64,000 nucleotides of DNA. Origin: Verrucomicrobiota bacterium. Lineage in GTDB: Bacteria > Verrucomicrobiota > Verrucomicrobiia > Verrucomicrobiales > Akkermansiaceae. The stretch lies in assembly GCA_017301995.1 (NCBI GenBank), contig JAFLEH010000016.1, positions 85,988-149,987 on the forward strand, given 5' to 3'. A program made the position numbers and the translations under genes. This document shows positions 46,834 to 55,299 of this stretch, piece after piece; positions within the stretch are counted from its first letter, which is position 1; each line of letters starts with the position of its first letter. The notes beneath the pieces were generated by a model. It was not told where the DNA came from and did not search any database. It saw only the letters and a list, made by a program, of their open reading frames with translations.

Positions 46834-49596
46834 TCAACGCCGGCGGCGGACGAGGGTGAGCATGCCGAGTCCGCCGAGAAGGATGGCCGACGGCTCGGGC
46901 ACGAACTTGACTTGCAGGCTGTTGCTGTTGATCAGCCAGCCGTTGGTGCCGAACGACGAATCGAGTGTCAGTCCGGTGGTGTTGGTGCCGATGGCCAGAT
47001 CGCCATAGTCGAGGCCCGTGGAGGAGTTGAAGGTGAAAAGCGTGTAAGGAGCGCTTCCGCTGATGCCTCCCGCATTCGAGAAGTTGAAGAGCATTCCGTT
47101 CGCACCGCTGCCGGTGACGGCACCGGCGATGGCGAGCAGGTCCGAGGAGGATCCGAGTTCAAAGTTGAGCGTGGCCCCGTTGGTTAGATCCAGCGCGCCC
47201 ATCGCCAGGGCGCCCGGCGAGGCGCCGGGAGCGATCACCGAGGATGTTCCACCCGTCGCCACCGTGCCCGTCACGGTGCCACGGCCTGTCAGCGTCTGGC
47301 TGGCGCCCAGCGTGAAACCTCCGTTGAGTGCGGAAACATCCAGATAAGCGCCGGATTTCACCTCGATGGTGGTGGAGGCGAGAGAGCCTTTCAGCTCGTT
47401 GATCACTACGGTTTGGGGTCCTGTAAGGCTGCTGTTCTTCAAGTAGAGCTTCCCCGTGTAGTCGATATGAATGATTTCATCGGCAGCGCCATTGACGGTC
47501 AATGTTTGACCCACGGCATACTTGGTGGTGTCGGCTGCCGTCACAGAAATGTATTTCTTTCCGTTATAGGCGCCTGATGCGCCATCATTGGCGAGGCTCA
47601 GGCTGGTTGATGCCAAGCCTTGCATGCTTTGCAGCTTCAGGGTTCCTTGCTCGACCACGGTGGGGCCAGTGTAGGCCGCCGTCACAAGCGTCTGGGTTCC
47701 GGCCCCCGTTTTGATCAGCCCCACGCTTCCCATGAGCGGAGCGGTGAAGGTGGTGCTTGGGTTGCTGCTGCCAATGGTCACATTGACGCCGCCCGTCGCG
47801 CCGAGGTTCAGTCCGACCGAGCCACCTTTGAGTCCTGCGATCTTGTAGGCTTTGTTGTCCGCGAAGGAGAGTTCCATGCGCTGGCCACTCACATTGAGGG
47901 TGGCGTTCTTCAGCGCGTCCGCTCCGGCAACGGTCAGCTTGCCGTCGGTCTGGAATAGGATTTCTCCGGAATAGTCGTTGTTTCCACTCAGGATCAGTGT
48001 GCCTCCCGTGCCCGGATTCTGGTCGATGTTGAAAGTGCCCGAGCCTGAGATGTTTCCTGCAAAGGTCACACTTTGGGAGGTGCTTCCACTGTAAAAACCC
48101 GAGTTCCCGTTCCACGTCATGGCGCGGCTGGTCGACTGGGCTGCCGTGGGGGTGGTTTTGAGCGTGGCACCATTGAGGATCAGCTCGCCTCCCGCACCGA
48201 AGGCTGAACCGGCATCGGCAAAGGTGTTGCCGACCACATGGCCGTTCGTGGTGAAGGAATTGGAGCCGTTGACATAAGTTTTTCCCGTATAGCCGTTGGT
48301 TCCGTTCAGCGTGACCGCGCCTGCGTTGGTGCCGTTGTAATAGGAGTTGATGGTGAGGCCAGCACCTGCCCCTGAGATCTTGCTGTTAATGGTCACGCCA
48401 TTCGCTCCGGGATGGAGAATCAACTCATTGTTAGAGCCAATGTTGACAAGCCCCGCGTTGGCCGTGGCGCCGATCGTCCACAGACCGGTGCCCGTTCCCT
48501 GGCCGCCATTCATCAGGCTGTTTGCGGTGAACGACGTTCCCAGCGTGCTGGTGCCCGCGGCACCGCTGTAGCGGATGCTGTTTGCGGAAACCGTCGCGGG
48601 CGCGGTGCCGCCCGGATCGGAGATTTCGTAGTTGGCTGCGGAGTCATTGCCGAGGGTGGCGGTGGTCACTGCCGTTCCGGTCAAGGCCGTGACCTTGCCG
48701 GTGCCATCAACTGTCGCATACTTGATCGGTGCGGCATTGCCGAGACCGCTCGACGGGCTGCTGATGACGGCCCAGTTGCCAAGGTCGGTTGCAACGGGAA
48801 CGTAGAAGTCGCCGGATGTTCCGTTGGTGGGAGTGGTGAAGCTCAACGTGCTTCCTGCGTTCCGGGTGATGGTGCCGAGAGTCACCGTGCTGACGGTGCC
48901 GGTGCCGGATTGATGGGTGATGTTGATCCCGGTTGATCCCGTGAGACTCACAGCCCCGAATGTCTGGGAATTCGTGGCGCTGGTTTTCGCCCTAACCCTC
49001 AGATAACCGTTGTTCAAGGCGAGGGTGTTGCCTGCCGCGACCATGTTGGACGGATTGGCGGCAGTCATGGAGTTCAAGTCCAGTTCCAGAATCCCCTGAT
49101 TCACCGTCAAACCACCGGTTAGATTCGCGTTACCGGCGCCGGTTTTGATGGCGACCAGGCCTGCGCCTGACTTGGTCAGGCCATTCGAGCCGATGAAGGA
49201 GGATGTGATATTCGTGGTGTTGAGAGCGAAAATACTTGGTGCCGTGCCACTCAGGGTAAGGGCGTTCGATCCAGACAGCGTATAGGTGCTGGATGTGTGC
49301 ATGAACAGCAAGCTATTGGCGCTGATCGCGGTTCCAAGAGTCACCGTTCCAGCAGCTCCACCGAAGTAAGCGGTGTCATTCGCGTTGGCGGTATTGTCCC
49401 ATGCGACATGGGCGGTCGCTCCAACATCCCAGTTGGCGATCGCTGTGCTCCAGGTGCCGGTGCCGCCTGCACTGATTCCGTCTCCGTTGGTGCCGATGTT
49501 GGCGGTTCCGCCATCCCAGTAGAGGATGGAGGCCGGCATGGCAAGGAGGCTCGATAGGTAGATGGCGGTGGTTGCGAACGATGCGTGGAGCTTCAT
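46834..49596 (-). CDS. Giant beta-strand-repeat protein with PEP-CTERM tail
   Basis: A 920-residue secreted protein. A signal peptide precedes WDGGTANIGTNGDG, and the body is a beta-helix of autotransporter-associated strand repeats (LNGTNGYTGKTYVNG, LSGNNDYSGEILFQT, TGAGTQTLVTAAYTG). The C-terminus is a PEP-CTERM signal (FVPEPSAILLGGLGMLTLV followed by four Arg), for recognition by an exosortase and release to the surface or matrix. No exosortase gene is in the window. It heads a run of five genes on this strand, opposite a divergent regulator. Confidence 0.9.
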   Translation of the reverse strand: MKLHASFATTAIYLSSLLAMPASILYWDGGTANIGTNGDGISAGGTGTWSTAIANWDVGATAHVAWDNTANANDTAYFGGAAGTVTLGTAISANSLLFMHTSSTYTLSGSNALTLSGTAPSIFALNTTNITSSFIGSNGLTKSGAGLVAIKTGAGNANLTGGLTVNQGILELDLNSMTAANPSNMVAAGNTLALNNGYLRVRAKTSATNSQTFGAVSLTGSTGINITHQSGTGTVSTVTLGTITRNAGSTLSFTTPTNGTSGDFYVPVATDLGNWAVISSPSSGLGNAAPIKYATVDGTGKVTALTGTAVTTATLGNDSAANYEISDPGGTAPATVSANSIRYSGAAGTSTLGTSFTANSLMNGGQGTGTGLWTIGATANAGLVNIGSNNELILHPGANGVTINSKISGAGAGLTINSYYNGTNAGAVTLNGTNGYTGKTYVNGSNSFTTNGHVVGNTFADAGSAFGAGGELILNGATLKTTPTAAQSTSRAMTWNGNSGFYSGSTSQSVTFAGNISGSGTFNIDQNPGTGGTLILSGNNDYSGEILFQTDGKLTVAGADALKNATLNVSGQRMELSFADNKAYKIAGLKGGSVGLNLGATGGVNVTIGSSNPSTTFTAPLMGSVGLIKTGAGTQTLVTAAYTGPTVVEQGTLKLQSMQGLASTSLSLANDGASGAYNGKKYISVTAADTTKYAVGQTLTVNGAADEIIHIDYTGKLYLKNSSLTGPQTVVINELKGSLASTTIEVKSGAYLDVSALNGGFTLGASQTLTGRGTVTGTVATGGTSSVIAPGASPGALAMGALDLTNGATLNFELGSSSDLLAIAGAVTGSGANGMLFNFSNAGGISGSAPYTLFTFNSSTGLDYGDLAIGTNTTGLTLDSSFGTNGWLINSNSLQVKFVPEPSAILLGGLGMLTLVRRRR

Positions 49597-49769
49597 GGCT
49601 GGACGGGTCGAGAGTTGTGGAAAAGGGATAATGGTCGGTGGAAAAGCCGCACATTAGGGCCTTCCTCCCCCGCTGCGAGTGGAGATTTCGAGCCAAGTGG
49701 GAGAAAAAATGGGCCAGTTGGGCGCTTCGGGCTTGCCGGGAAGCGTTGCAGGTTGTCCACTGGGTGCCG

Positions 49770-50867
49770 ATGATCCGCCGCCGCAGCGCCGCCGAGCAGA
49801 CCGCCGCCCACCTGATTGAGGAGTTGGGGCGGGGGCGGTGGCGCGGCGTGTTGCCTGGGGTGAACCGGTTGGCGGAGGAACTCGGGGTTTCGCGGGAGAC
49901 GATGCGGACGGCGCTGGTGTTGGTGGAGCAGCAGGGTTTCCTGCGGCCGCAGGGCGAGGGGCGGGCGCGGGCGGTGGTGGAGGAGGTGCGGGAGAAAACC
50001 CTGCGGCGCGAGGGATTGCGGGTGGCCATGCTGCTGAGGGAAAGCCTCGCCCACGAGGTCAACGGTGCCTTCCAGCGCCTGTTGATGGGGATCTGGCACG
50101 GACTGGAGGAGGCCGGCCACGTGTGCGTGTTCACACCCAAGACCCAGGAAGAACTGGGCCATAACCCGGCGCGGATCATCCGCATGGCCAAGCAGATCCC
50201 GGCCGATGTCTGGCTGGTCTCGGCCGGGTCGCTCGAGATCCTGCAATGGTTCGCCGCCGGAGAAGTGCCGGCGTTGGCGATCGGCGGGCGGATCAAAGGC
50301 TTGCCGATCGCGGGAGCCTCGCGCGACCCGCTGCCGGCGTTTCGGGCGGTATTCCGGGATCTCATCGGGATGGGCCACCGCCGGATCACCCTGATCAGCG
50401 GGCGGGAGCGCCGGTTGCCCAGCCTCAGCGCGATCGAACGCACCCTGAAGGAGGAATTCGAGACCCACGGGATCCCCTTCGGCCCCTTCAACGTGCCGGA
50501 CTGGGAACCGACCCCTGACGGGCTGGACGCCCGGTTGCGGGAGTTGTTCCGGGTGACCCCGCCGACGGCAATCCAAGTGCATTCGTCGTCGTCGTCGGTG
50601 GGGCTGTTGTCGTTTCTGCATCGCCACCACATCCGGGTCCCGGAGGATGTTTCGATCATCTGCGAGAGTATGGAAAACGCGATGGCTTGGCACCGGCCGG
50701 CGCTGGCGCATTTTTCGACCGATTGGGACGCCATCCTGCGGCGGGTGCTGTGCTGGGTGGACGGCGTGGCCAAGGGACGGGAGGATCGCCGCCAAATGGC
50801 CACCGGCGCGGTGTTTCATCCGGGCGGATCGATCGCCCCACCGGGAAAATGGGCGTGGAAAGGGTGA
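49770..50867 (+). CDS. GntR-HTH / LacI-type sensor transcriptional regulator
   Basis: A 365-residue regulator with a GntR winged helix (LPGVNRLAEELGVSRETMRT) and a LacI/XylR-like effector domain (LLMGIWHGLEEAGHVCVF, DVWLVSAGSLEILQWFA, ALAIGGRI, GHRRITLISGRERRLPS). It is the same architecture as the regulator at 2729-3808. The ATG at 49770 begins the HTH; an earlier in-frame ATG is disfavoured. It is divergent from the PEP-CTERM gene with a 173-bp shared upstream region and probably controls it. Confidence 0.82.
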   Translation: MIRRRSAAEQTAAHLIEELGRGRWRGVLPGVNRLAEELGVSRETMRTALVLVEQQGFLRPQGEGRARAVVEEVREKTLRREGLRVAMLLRESLAHEVNGAFQRLLMGIWHGLEEAGHVCVFTPKTQEELGHNPARIIRMAKQIPADVWLVSAGSLEILQWFAAGEVPALAIGGRIKGLPIAGASRDPLPAFRAVFRDLIGMGHRRITLISGRERRLPSLSAIERTLKEEFETHGIPFGPFNVPDWEPTPDGLDARLRELFRVTPPTAIQVHSSSSSVGLLSFLHRHHIRVPEDVSIICESMENAMAWHRPALAHFSTDWDAILRRVLCWVDGVAKGREDRRQMATGAVFHPGGSIAPPGKWAWKG

Positions 50868-50923
50868 AACCGCAGCATTTTCCCGGTTGCGGGAATCCGG
50901 ATGCCGGGTAAGTTCCGCGTCCC

Positions 50924-51013
50924 ATGAACACCCCGGCCACCGCCGACCTCCTCGCCGCCCTCAACTGGCGCTACGCCACCAAGAGTTTCGATGCCAGCCG
51001 CATCATATGTTGA
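50924..51013 (+). pseudogene. 5' fragment of a nitroreductase gene
   Basis: Twenty-nine codons encode ADLLAALNWRYATKSFDASR, the typical start of an NAD(P)H-dependent nitroreductase of the NfsB type. The reading then runs into an 11-bp tandem repeat and stops at 51011-51013. No remainder is found in the rest of the mobile zone. The gene appears to have been cut by the insertion events that follow. Confidence 0.75.
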
Positions 51014-51043
51014 TAAGGTTATGATAAGGTGATGATAAGGTGA
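51011..51043. repeat. 11-bp tandem repeat, three units
   Basis: TGATAAGGTTA is followed by two copies of TGATAAGGTGA. The array marks the exact point where the nitroreductase fragment ends. Confidence 0.85.
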
Positions 51044-51069
51044 CAGACGAAATATCGACTGTTGGGAGC

Positions 51070-51387
51070 TGAGCAAAAGTGGACAGAATTAAATCGAGCA
51101 AAAGTGGATTTCTTCATCATCTGGCCGATTGCTCTGGCATCTTCGTATTGACTTTCTCTCGCCGAACCGCCGGAAATGACGCCTTCCTTGTAGCCATTCG
51201 CTCCAAATCGATAAACTCCGGGGTTTGGGGCGGAGCCCCAATATGGGCTGGCTGGCCCGAGGCCGCTGTGCTCCGCCGGCTCCATCGGAAGGCGATCTCA
51301 GTGGCCTGAGACCCTCGCCGAATACCGTCACCAAGATCATGGAGATCTGTCCACTTTTGCTCAGACAATTAAATCCACTTTTGCTCA
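51070..51387. mobile_element. IS-like remnant with paired terminal repeats
   Basis: The 13-mer GAGCAAAAGTGGA occurs twice at the left end (from 51071 and 51096) and twice inverted at the right end (ending 51362 and 51386). The element is 318 bp and holds no transposase gene. A 15-bp direct repeat, GACGAAATATCGACT, lies just outside both ends (51046-51060 and 51400-51414). Two repeats at each end is a pattern seen in IS21-family elements; the family is a guess. The interior has a GC hairpin (around 51226-51242). Confidence 0.75.
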
Positions 51388-51542
51388 GTCGCCGACACTG
51401 ACGAAATATCGACTTGCAGGGCCCCCTGTTTCGTGCCATTTTCCGGTCCGGGGACGGGGTGGGCTTGGCCCGTCCGGGCTTTCTGATCCCTTTCCGGTTC
51501 CTCAATCCGTTCATTATCAACGTTTTACCACTCAGAAACACC

Positions 51543-52731
51543 ATGAGACGCGCGCGCTGGCTTGCTCCCTGGAAGGACTCCGCCGAACGACCTTCGATCT
51601 ACCACTGCGTCACCCGCGTGATGGGAAGGGATTTCGTGTTCGGGGTGGTCGAAAAGGAGAAATTCCGCACGTTCATGCGGATGTATGAGAAAACCGCCGA
51701 AGGCTTGTAGGCGGTTTGGACTGGGAGCGGAGCGACCAACCCCGAAGGGGTGAGGCTCAGTGGGGCTGAGCCGAATCAACTTTTCCGGCTGCCGGGTGCT
51801 GGCCTATTGCATCATGTGCAACCACCTCCACATCCTGCTGGAGGTCCCGCCGATGCCGGAGGGCGGACTTTCCGATGAGGAACTGCTCAAACGCCTGCGC
51901 GCGATCTATTCCGATTCCGAGGTGGCGGAGGTGGAAAAGCGGCTGGCCGAAGTGCGCAAGGCCATCGCGGAAGGACAGGCCGGCGAGGGCCTGGCCCGCG
52001 AGGTGCATGAGCGCTTCACCTACCGGATGCACGATCTGGGGCACTACATGAAGACCTTGCTGGGGCGGTTCAGCAAGTGGTTCAACACCACCCACCAGCG
52101 CACCGGGACGCTGTGGGAAGGCCGTTTCAAAAGCGTGCTGGTGGAGGAAGGCGTGGCCGCGCGGGCGATGGCGGCCTACATCGACCTCAACCCGGTCCGC
52201 GCCGGGATGGTGACCGATCCGGCCGACTACCGGTGGAGCAGCTACGGCGAGGCGATGGGCGGCGGGGCGAAAGGCACCGGAGCCAAGGCGCGGGCCGGGC
52301 TGGTTAGGGCGTTCGGAGCGCATTTGGGCTGGTCGGCCGACGCGCGGCACTGGGCGGGCCGGGTTTCGAAGGAATACCGGATGCTGTTGCTGGCGGATGG
52401 TCAGGAAAAAACCCGCGAGGTGCAGGATGCGGAAGGAAAGACGGTGGAAAAGGTAGTGAGAAATGGGATCTCCCCGGCGGTGGCGGAGAAGGAGATGAAA
52501 CGCCTCATCGGTTGCAGCGATCTGCCGCTTTCGCAGGTGGTGCGCTACCGGATCCGGTATTTCACGGATGGAGCCGTGTTGGGCAGCCGCGGGTTTGTGG
52601 ATGAGATCTTCAAGGCATGCCGGGAGAGGTTCGGCGGGCGGCGGAAGGATGGCGCTCGGGGTTTGCGCGGGGCGGGTGCTCCGGCCAAAGGCGTGCTGTG
52701 GAGCGCCAGGGATTTGCAGGTGGGAGTCTGA
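51543..52731 (+). pseudogene. REP-associated tyrosine transposase (RAYT), interrupted
   Basis: Two pieces in different frames make one Y1-type HUH transposase. The first (51543-51692) encodes ERPSIYHCVTRVMGRDFVFG and KFRTFMRMYEK. The second (from 51781) encodes FSGCRVLAYCIMCNHLHILL, where NHLH is the HUH metal motif, then a candidate nucleophile Tyr in GHYMKTLLGRFSKWFN, and the family phrases GTLWEGRFKSVLVE and AYIDLNPVRAGMV. Between them lies an 88-nt insert that adds a stop codon and shifts frame. RAYTs are thought to mobilise or maintain REP palindromes, which are abundant here. The gene is non-functional unless a frameshift event restores it. Confidence 0.85.
51693..51780. mobile_element. 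88-nt hairpin-rich insertion inside RAYT
   Basis: Removing 51693-51780 restores a continuous RAYT reading frame (MYEK to FSGC). The segment folds into three hairpins: CCGCC with GGCGG, CCCC-GA-A-GGGG, and GGCTCAG-TGGGG-CTGAGCC (about 51754-51772). No target duplication is obvious. It looks like a mobile REP-type element; exact boundaries could shift by a few bases. Confidence 0.65.
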
Positions 52732-52734
52732 GAA

Positions 52735-52895
52735 TTGGGTGGTTAGTTTGGAATCGGGAGGCATTTGGGTGGCAGCCGCGGAGGGCCTGCGGTCGGGCCG
52801 GCTGAAGCCGGCGGTCCGTTAGGATCGGGTGGTTTGTTGGAAATCGGGAGGCATTTGGGTGGCAGCCGTGGAAGGTCTGCGGCCGCATAAGGCCT
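52735..52895. repeat. Dispersed repeat, two direct copies with hairpin
   Basis: Two units begin at 52735 and 52825 and share about 58 bases (GGCATTTGGGTGGCAGCCG and flanks). The first carries the hairpin GCCGGCTGAAGCCGGC (52797-52812). The unit matches the 39-kb duplication in reverse orientation, where the corresponding hairpin has different but still paired bases. Confidence 0.85.
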
Positions 52896-52971
52896 GATAT
52901 CAAATCTCAAATTGGAGGCTATGGCTTGACGCGAATGACGTGGGGGGGGCTGGAAAAGAATAGGCACCGGC

Positions 52972-53775
52972 TTAAAGCCCGACCATCCGCCGGAATTCCA
53001 TCGCGGCGGCGGGATCCAGCAGGCGCAGCGCGGATTCCACCGGCAGGTCCGCGGCCACGATGTCCTGGGCCGCCTGCAATGCCGGATAGACGACGCGGCG
53101 GAACTCCACCACACGGGTGTCGGAATCCCACAGCGTCCAGCCGGCCCGCCAATCGCCGTCCCGCGGCTGGCCGACCGAACCGACGAGCACCGCGCAAACC
53201 ACACCCTCGGGCAGATGGATTTTCGTGGTGCTGATCCGCTCGGGCGTCACGGGTTCGGATGGATCATAGAAAATCTCCTGCCGATGAGTGTGGCCGAAAA
53301 AACCGATCCCGCCGCCGGGCGAATCGCGCAGGCGGTCGAGGGTGGGCAGCGCGTCTAGCAGACTGCGCAAATACGGCCACTCTCCGGGCTGGTGGAGCGC
53401 CGCATGGGTGAGCGTGCCGCCCGGCAGCGGGAGTTGCGCGGGCAAATCCGCCAGCCAGCGGGCGTTGTCCTCGGAAAGCGTCCGCGCGGCTTCCTCCACC
53501 CCGGCCCATACCGGGTTTTTCCGCCACTCGCGATGGGCCGGCAGCACCGAGCGGTCGGCCCGTATGTCCAGGGTGTAGCGGTCGTGATTGCCCATCACGC
53601 ATTCGCCGCCGGACTCCCGCACGCGGGTCACGCAGGCGTCCGAACTCGCCCCGTAGCCGACGATGTCCCCGCCGAATACGATCCGGCCCACGCGTGCCTT
53701 CGACACGGCGTGCAGAACGGCCGCCAGCGCGCGTGCGTTGGCGTGGATGTCGGATAGAATGGCGATGCGGGGCAT
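52972..53775 (-). CDS. Metallophosphoesterase, cytoplasmic
   Basis: A 267-residue calcineurin-like phosphoesterase. Motifs in order are ILSDIHAN, FGGDIVGYGAS, MGNHDRYT, LTHAALHQPGEW and GFFGHTHRQEIF. No signal peptide is present. The layout is that of the small bacterial family of uncharacterised phosphodiesterases related to YfcE. The ATG at 53775 is chosen because it begins the first motif strand. It lies 10 bases downstream of the tryptophanase gene and is likely co-transcribed. Confidence 0.9.
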   Translation of the reverse strand: MPRIAILSDIHANARALAAVLHAVSKARVGRIVFGGDIVGYGASSDACVTRVRESGGECVMGNHDRYTLDIRADRSVLPAHREWRKNPVWAGVEEAARTLSEDNARWLADLPAQLPLPGGTLTHAALHQPGEWPYLRSLLDALPTLDRLRDSPGGGIGFFGHTHRQEIFYDPSEPVTPERISTTKIHLPEGVVCAVLVGSVGQPRDGDWRAGWTLWDSDTRVVEFRRVVYPALQAAQDIVAADLPVESALRLLDPAAAMEFRRMVGL

Positions 53776-53785
53776 GAAAATCCGG

Positions 53786-55171
53786 TTAGGTGATCGGTTC
53801 GAGCCGGGCGGTGAAATGGCGGAGCACCGGAGACTCGGAAACAATCCGATAGCCGGTTAGGTCGGCGGCGCGGGAACAGGCCTCGATGATCACCTCGGCG
53901 AGGTAATCGACGTGGCTTTGGGTGTAAACCCGCCGCGGAAACGCCAGCCGGACCAACTCGCGGGAGGCGGGTTTCTCGGTACCGTCCGGCTGCAATCCGA
54001 ACATCACCGTGCCGATCTCCACCCCGCGCACGCCGCCGGTCAGATAGAGCGCGTTGTTGACCGACCAGGCCGGGTATTCCAGCGGCGGAATGTGCGGCGC
54101 GATTCCGCCCGCGTCCAGATAGACCGCGTGGCCGCCGGTGGGTTCGATGATCGGAATGCCGGCGTCCGTCAGTTTTCTCCCGAGGTAGGCGATGGAGCCG
54201 ATCCGGTATTCGAGGTATTCCGGCTGGAGCGCCTCGTAAAGCCCGTGGGCGATCGCCTCAAGGTCGTAGCCGGCCATGCCGCCGTAGGTGGGAAATCCTT
54301 CGGTTAGAATCTCCAGATTGCGGCAGCGGGTGGCGAGCGCGTCGTTGTTGAGCGCGAGGAATCCGCCGATATTGGCCATGCCGTCCTTCTTGGCGCTCAT
54401 CGTGCAACCGTCCGCCAGGGCGAACATTTCACGGGCGATGTCGATCGGGAGTTTTCCGGCATAGCCTTCCTCGCGGGTCCGGATGAACCAGGCGTTTTCC
54501 GCGAACCGGCAGGCGTCGATGAAAAACGGGATGCCGTGTTTCCGGGCGATGGTGCTTACGCCGCGGATGTTGGCCATGCTGACCGGCTGGCCGCCGCCGG
54601 AATTGTTAGTGACGGTGATGAGAATGGCCGGCACGCGGTGCGCGCCGATCTCGCGGATGGCCGATTCGAGCGCCACGAGGTCCATATTTCCCTTGAACGG
54701 ATGCGGCGACTTGGGGTCGCGGCCCTCGGGGATCAGCAGGTCGCGCGCCTCGGCGCCGGTGTGCTCCACATGCGCGCGGGTGGTGTCGAAATGGGTGTTG
54801 TTGAGAACCACGTTGCCCTTTTTCGCCAGCGTGCCGAACAAGATATGCTCCGCCGCCCGGCCCTGGTGGGTGGGGATGACGTGCTTGAAACCGGTGATGT
54901 CGCGCACCGCCGCCTCGAACCGGTAAAACGAAGCCGCGCCGGCGTAGGATTCGTCGCTGGCCATCATGCCGGCCCATTGGCGCGATGACATCGCGCCCGT
55001 GCCGCTGTCGGTCAGCAGGTCGATCAGGACGTCCTCGGCGCGGAGCTGGAACGGGTTGAAACCGGCGGCTTCGAGCGCCTCCCTGCGCTCGTCCGCGGTC
55101 GTGAAGTGGATCGGCTCGACCGAGCGGACCCGGAACGGCTCGATGATGGTGCGTGGCGTGAATTCGTTCAT
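53786..55171 (-). CDS. tnaA: Tryptophanase (tryptophan indole-lyase)
   Basis: A 461-residue PLP enzyme that splits tryptophan into indole, pyruvate and ammonia. Nearly every conserved block of the tryptophanase / tyrosine phenol-lyase family is present: VLIDLLTDSGTGAMS, IPTHQGRAAEHI, NSGGGQPVSMAN, CRFAENAWFI, and the PLP Lys262 in MSAKKDG. Asp129 in NTHFDTT and VEIG in the C-terminal part follow tryptophanase rather than tyrosine phenol-lyase, so tryptophan is favoured. No TnaC-type leader peptide is visible upstream. Confidence 0.92.
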   Translation of the reverse strand: MNEFTPRTIIEPFRVRSVEPIHFTTADERREALEAAGFNPFQLRAEDVLIDLLTDSGTGAMSSRQWAGMMASDESYAGAASFYRFEAAVRDITGFKHVIPTHQGRAAEHILFGTLAKKGNVVLNNTHFDTTRAHVEHTGAEARDLLIPEGRDPKSPHPFKGNMDLVALESAIREIGAHRVPAILITVTNNSGGGQPVSMANIRGVSTIARKHGIPFFIDACRFAENAWFIRTREEGYAGKLPIDIAREMFALADGCTMSAKKDGMANIGGFLALNNDALATRCRNLEILTEGFPTYGGMAGYDLEAIAHGLYEALQPEYLEYRIGSIAYLGRKLTDAGIPIIEPTGGHAVYLDAGGIAPHIPPLEYPAWSVNNALYLTGGVRGVEIGTVMFGLQPDGTEKPASRELVRLAFPRRVYTQSHVDYLAEVIIEACSRAADLTGYRIVSESPVLRHFTARLEPIT

Positions 55172-55299
55172 GGCGGCAGGCTAGGGCCATCTACCGCCGG
55201 ATGCCAAGTGAATATGCCGGAGATGCGGCTATCGGCGTCTCCCGCCGTGACCGCGTCCGGGGACGGGCGATCCTCGAACCAACCCACACGAACATGGGT

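Noticed and set aside
51089..51544. 151-codon minus-strand frame across the IS-like element
   Set aside because: It crosses the terminal repeats and shows no transposase motif.
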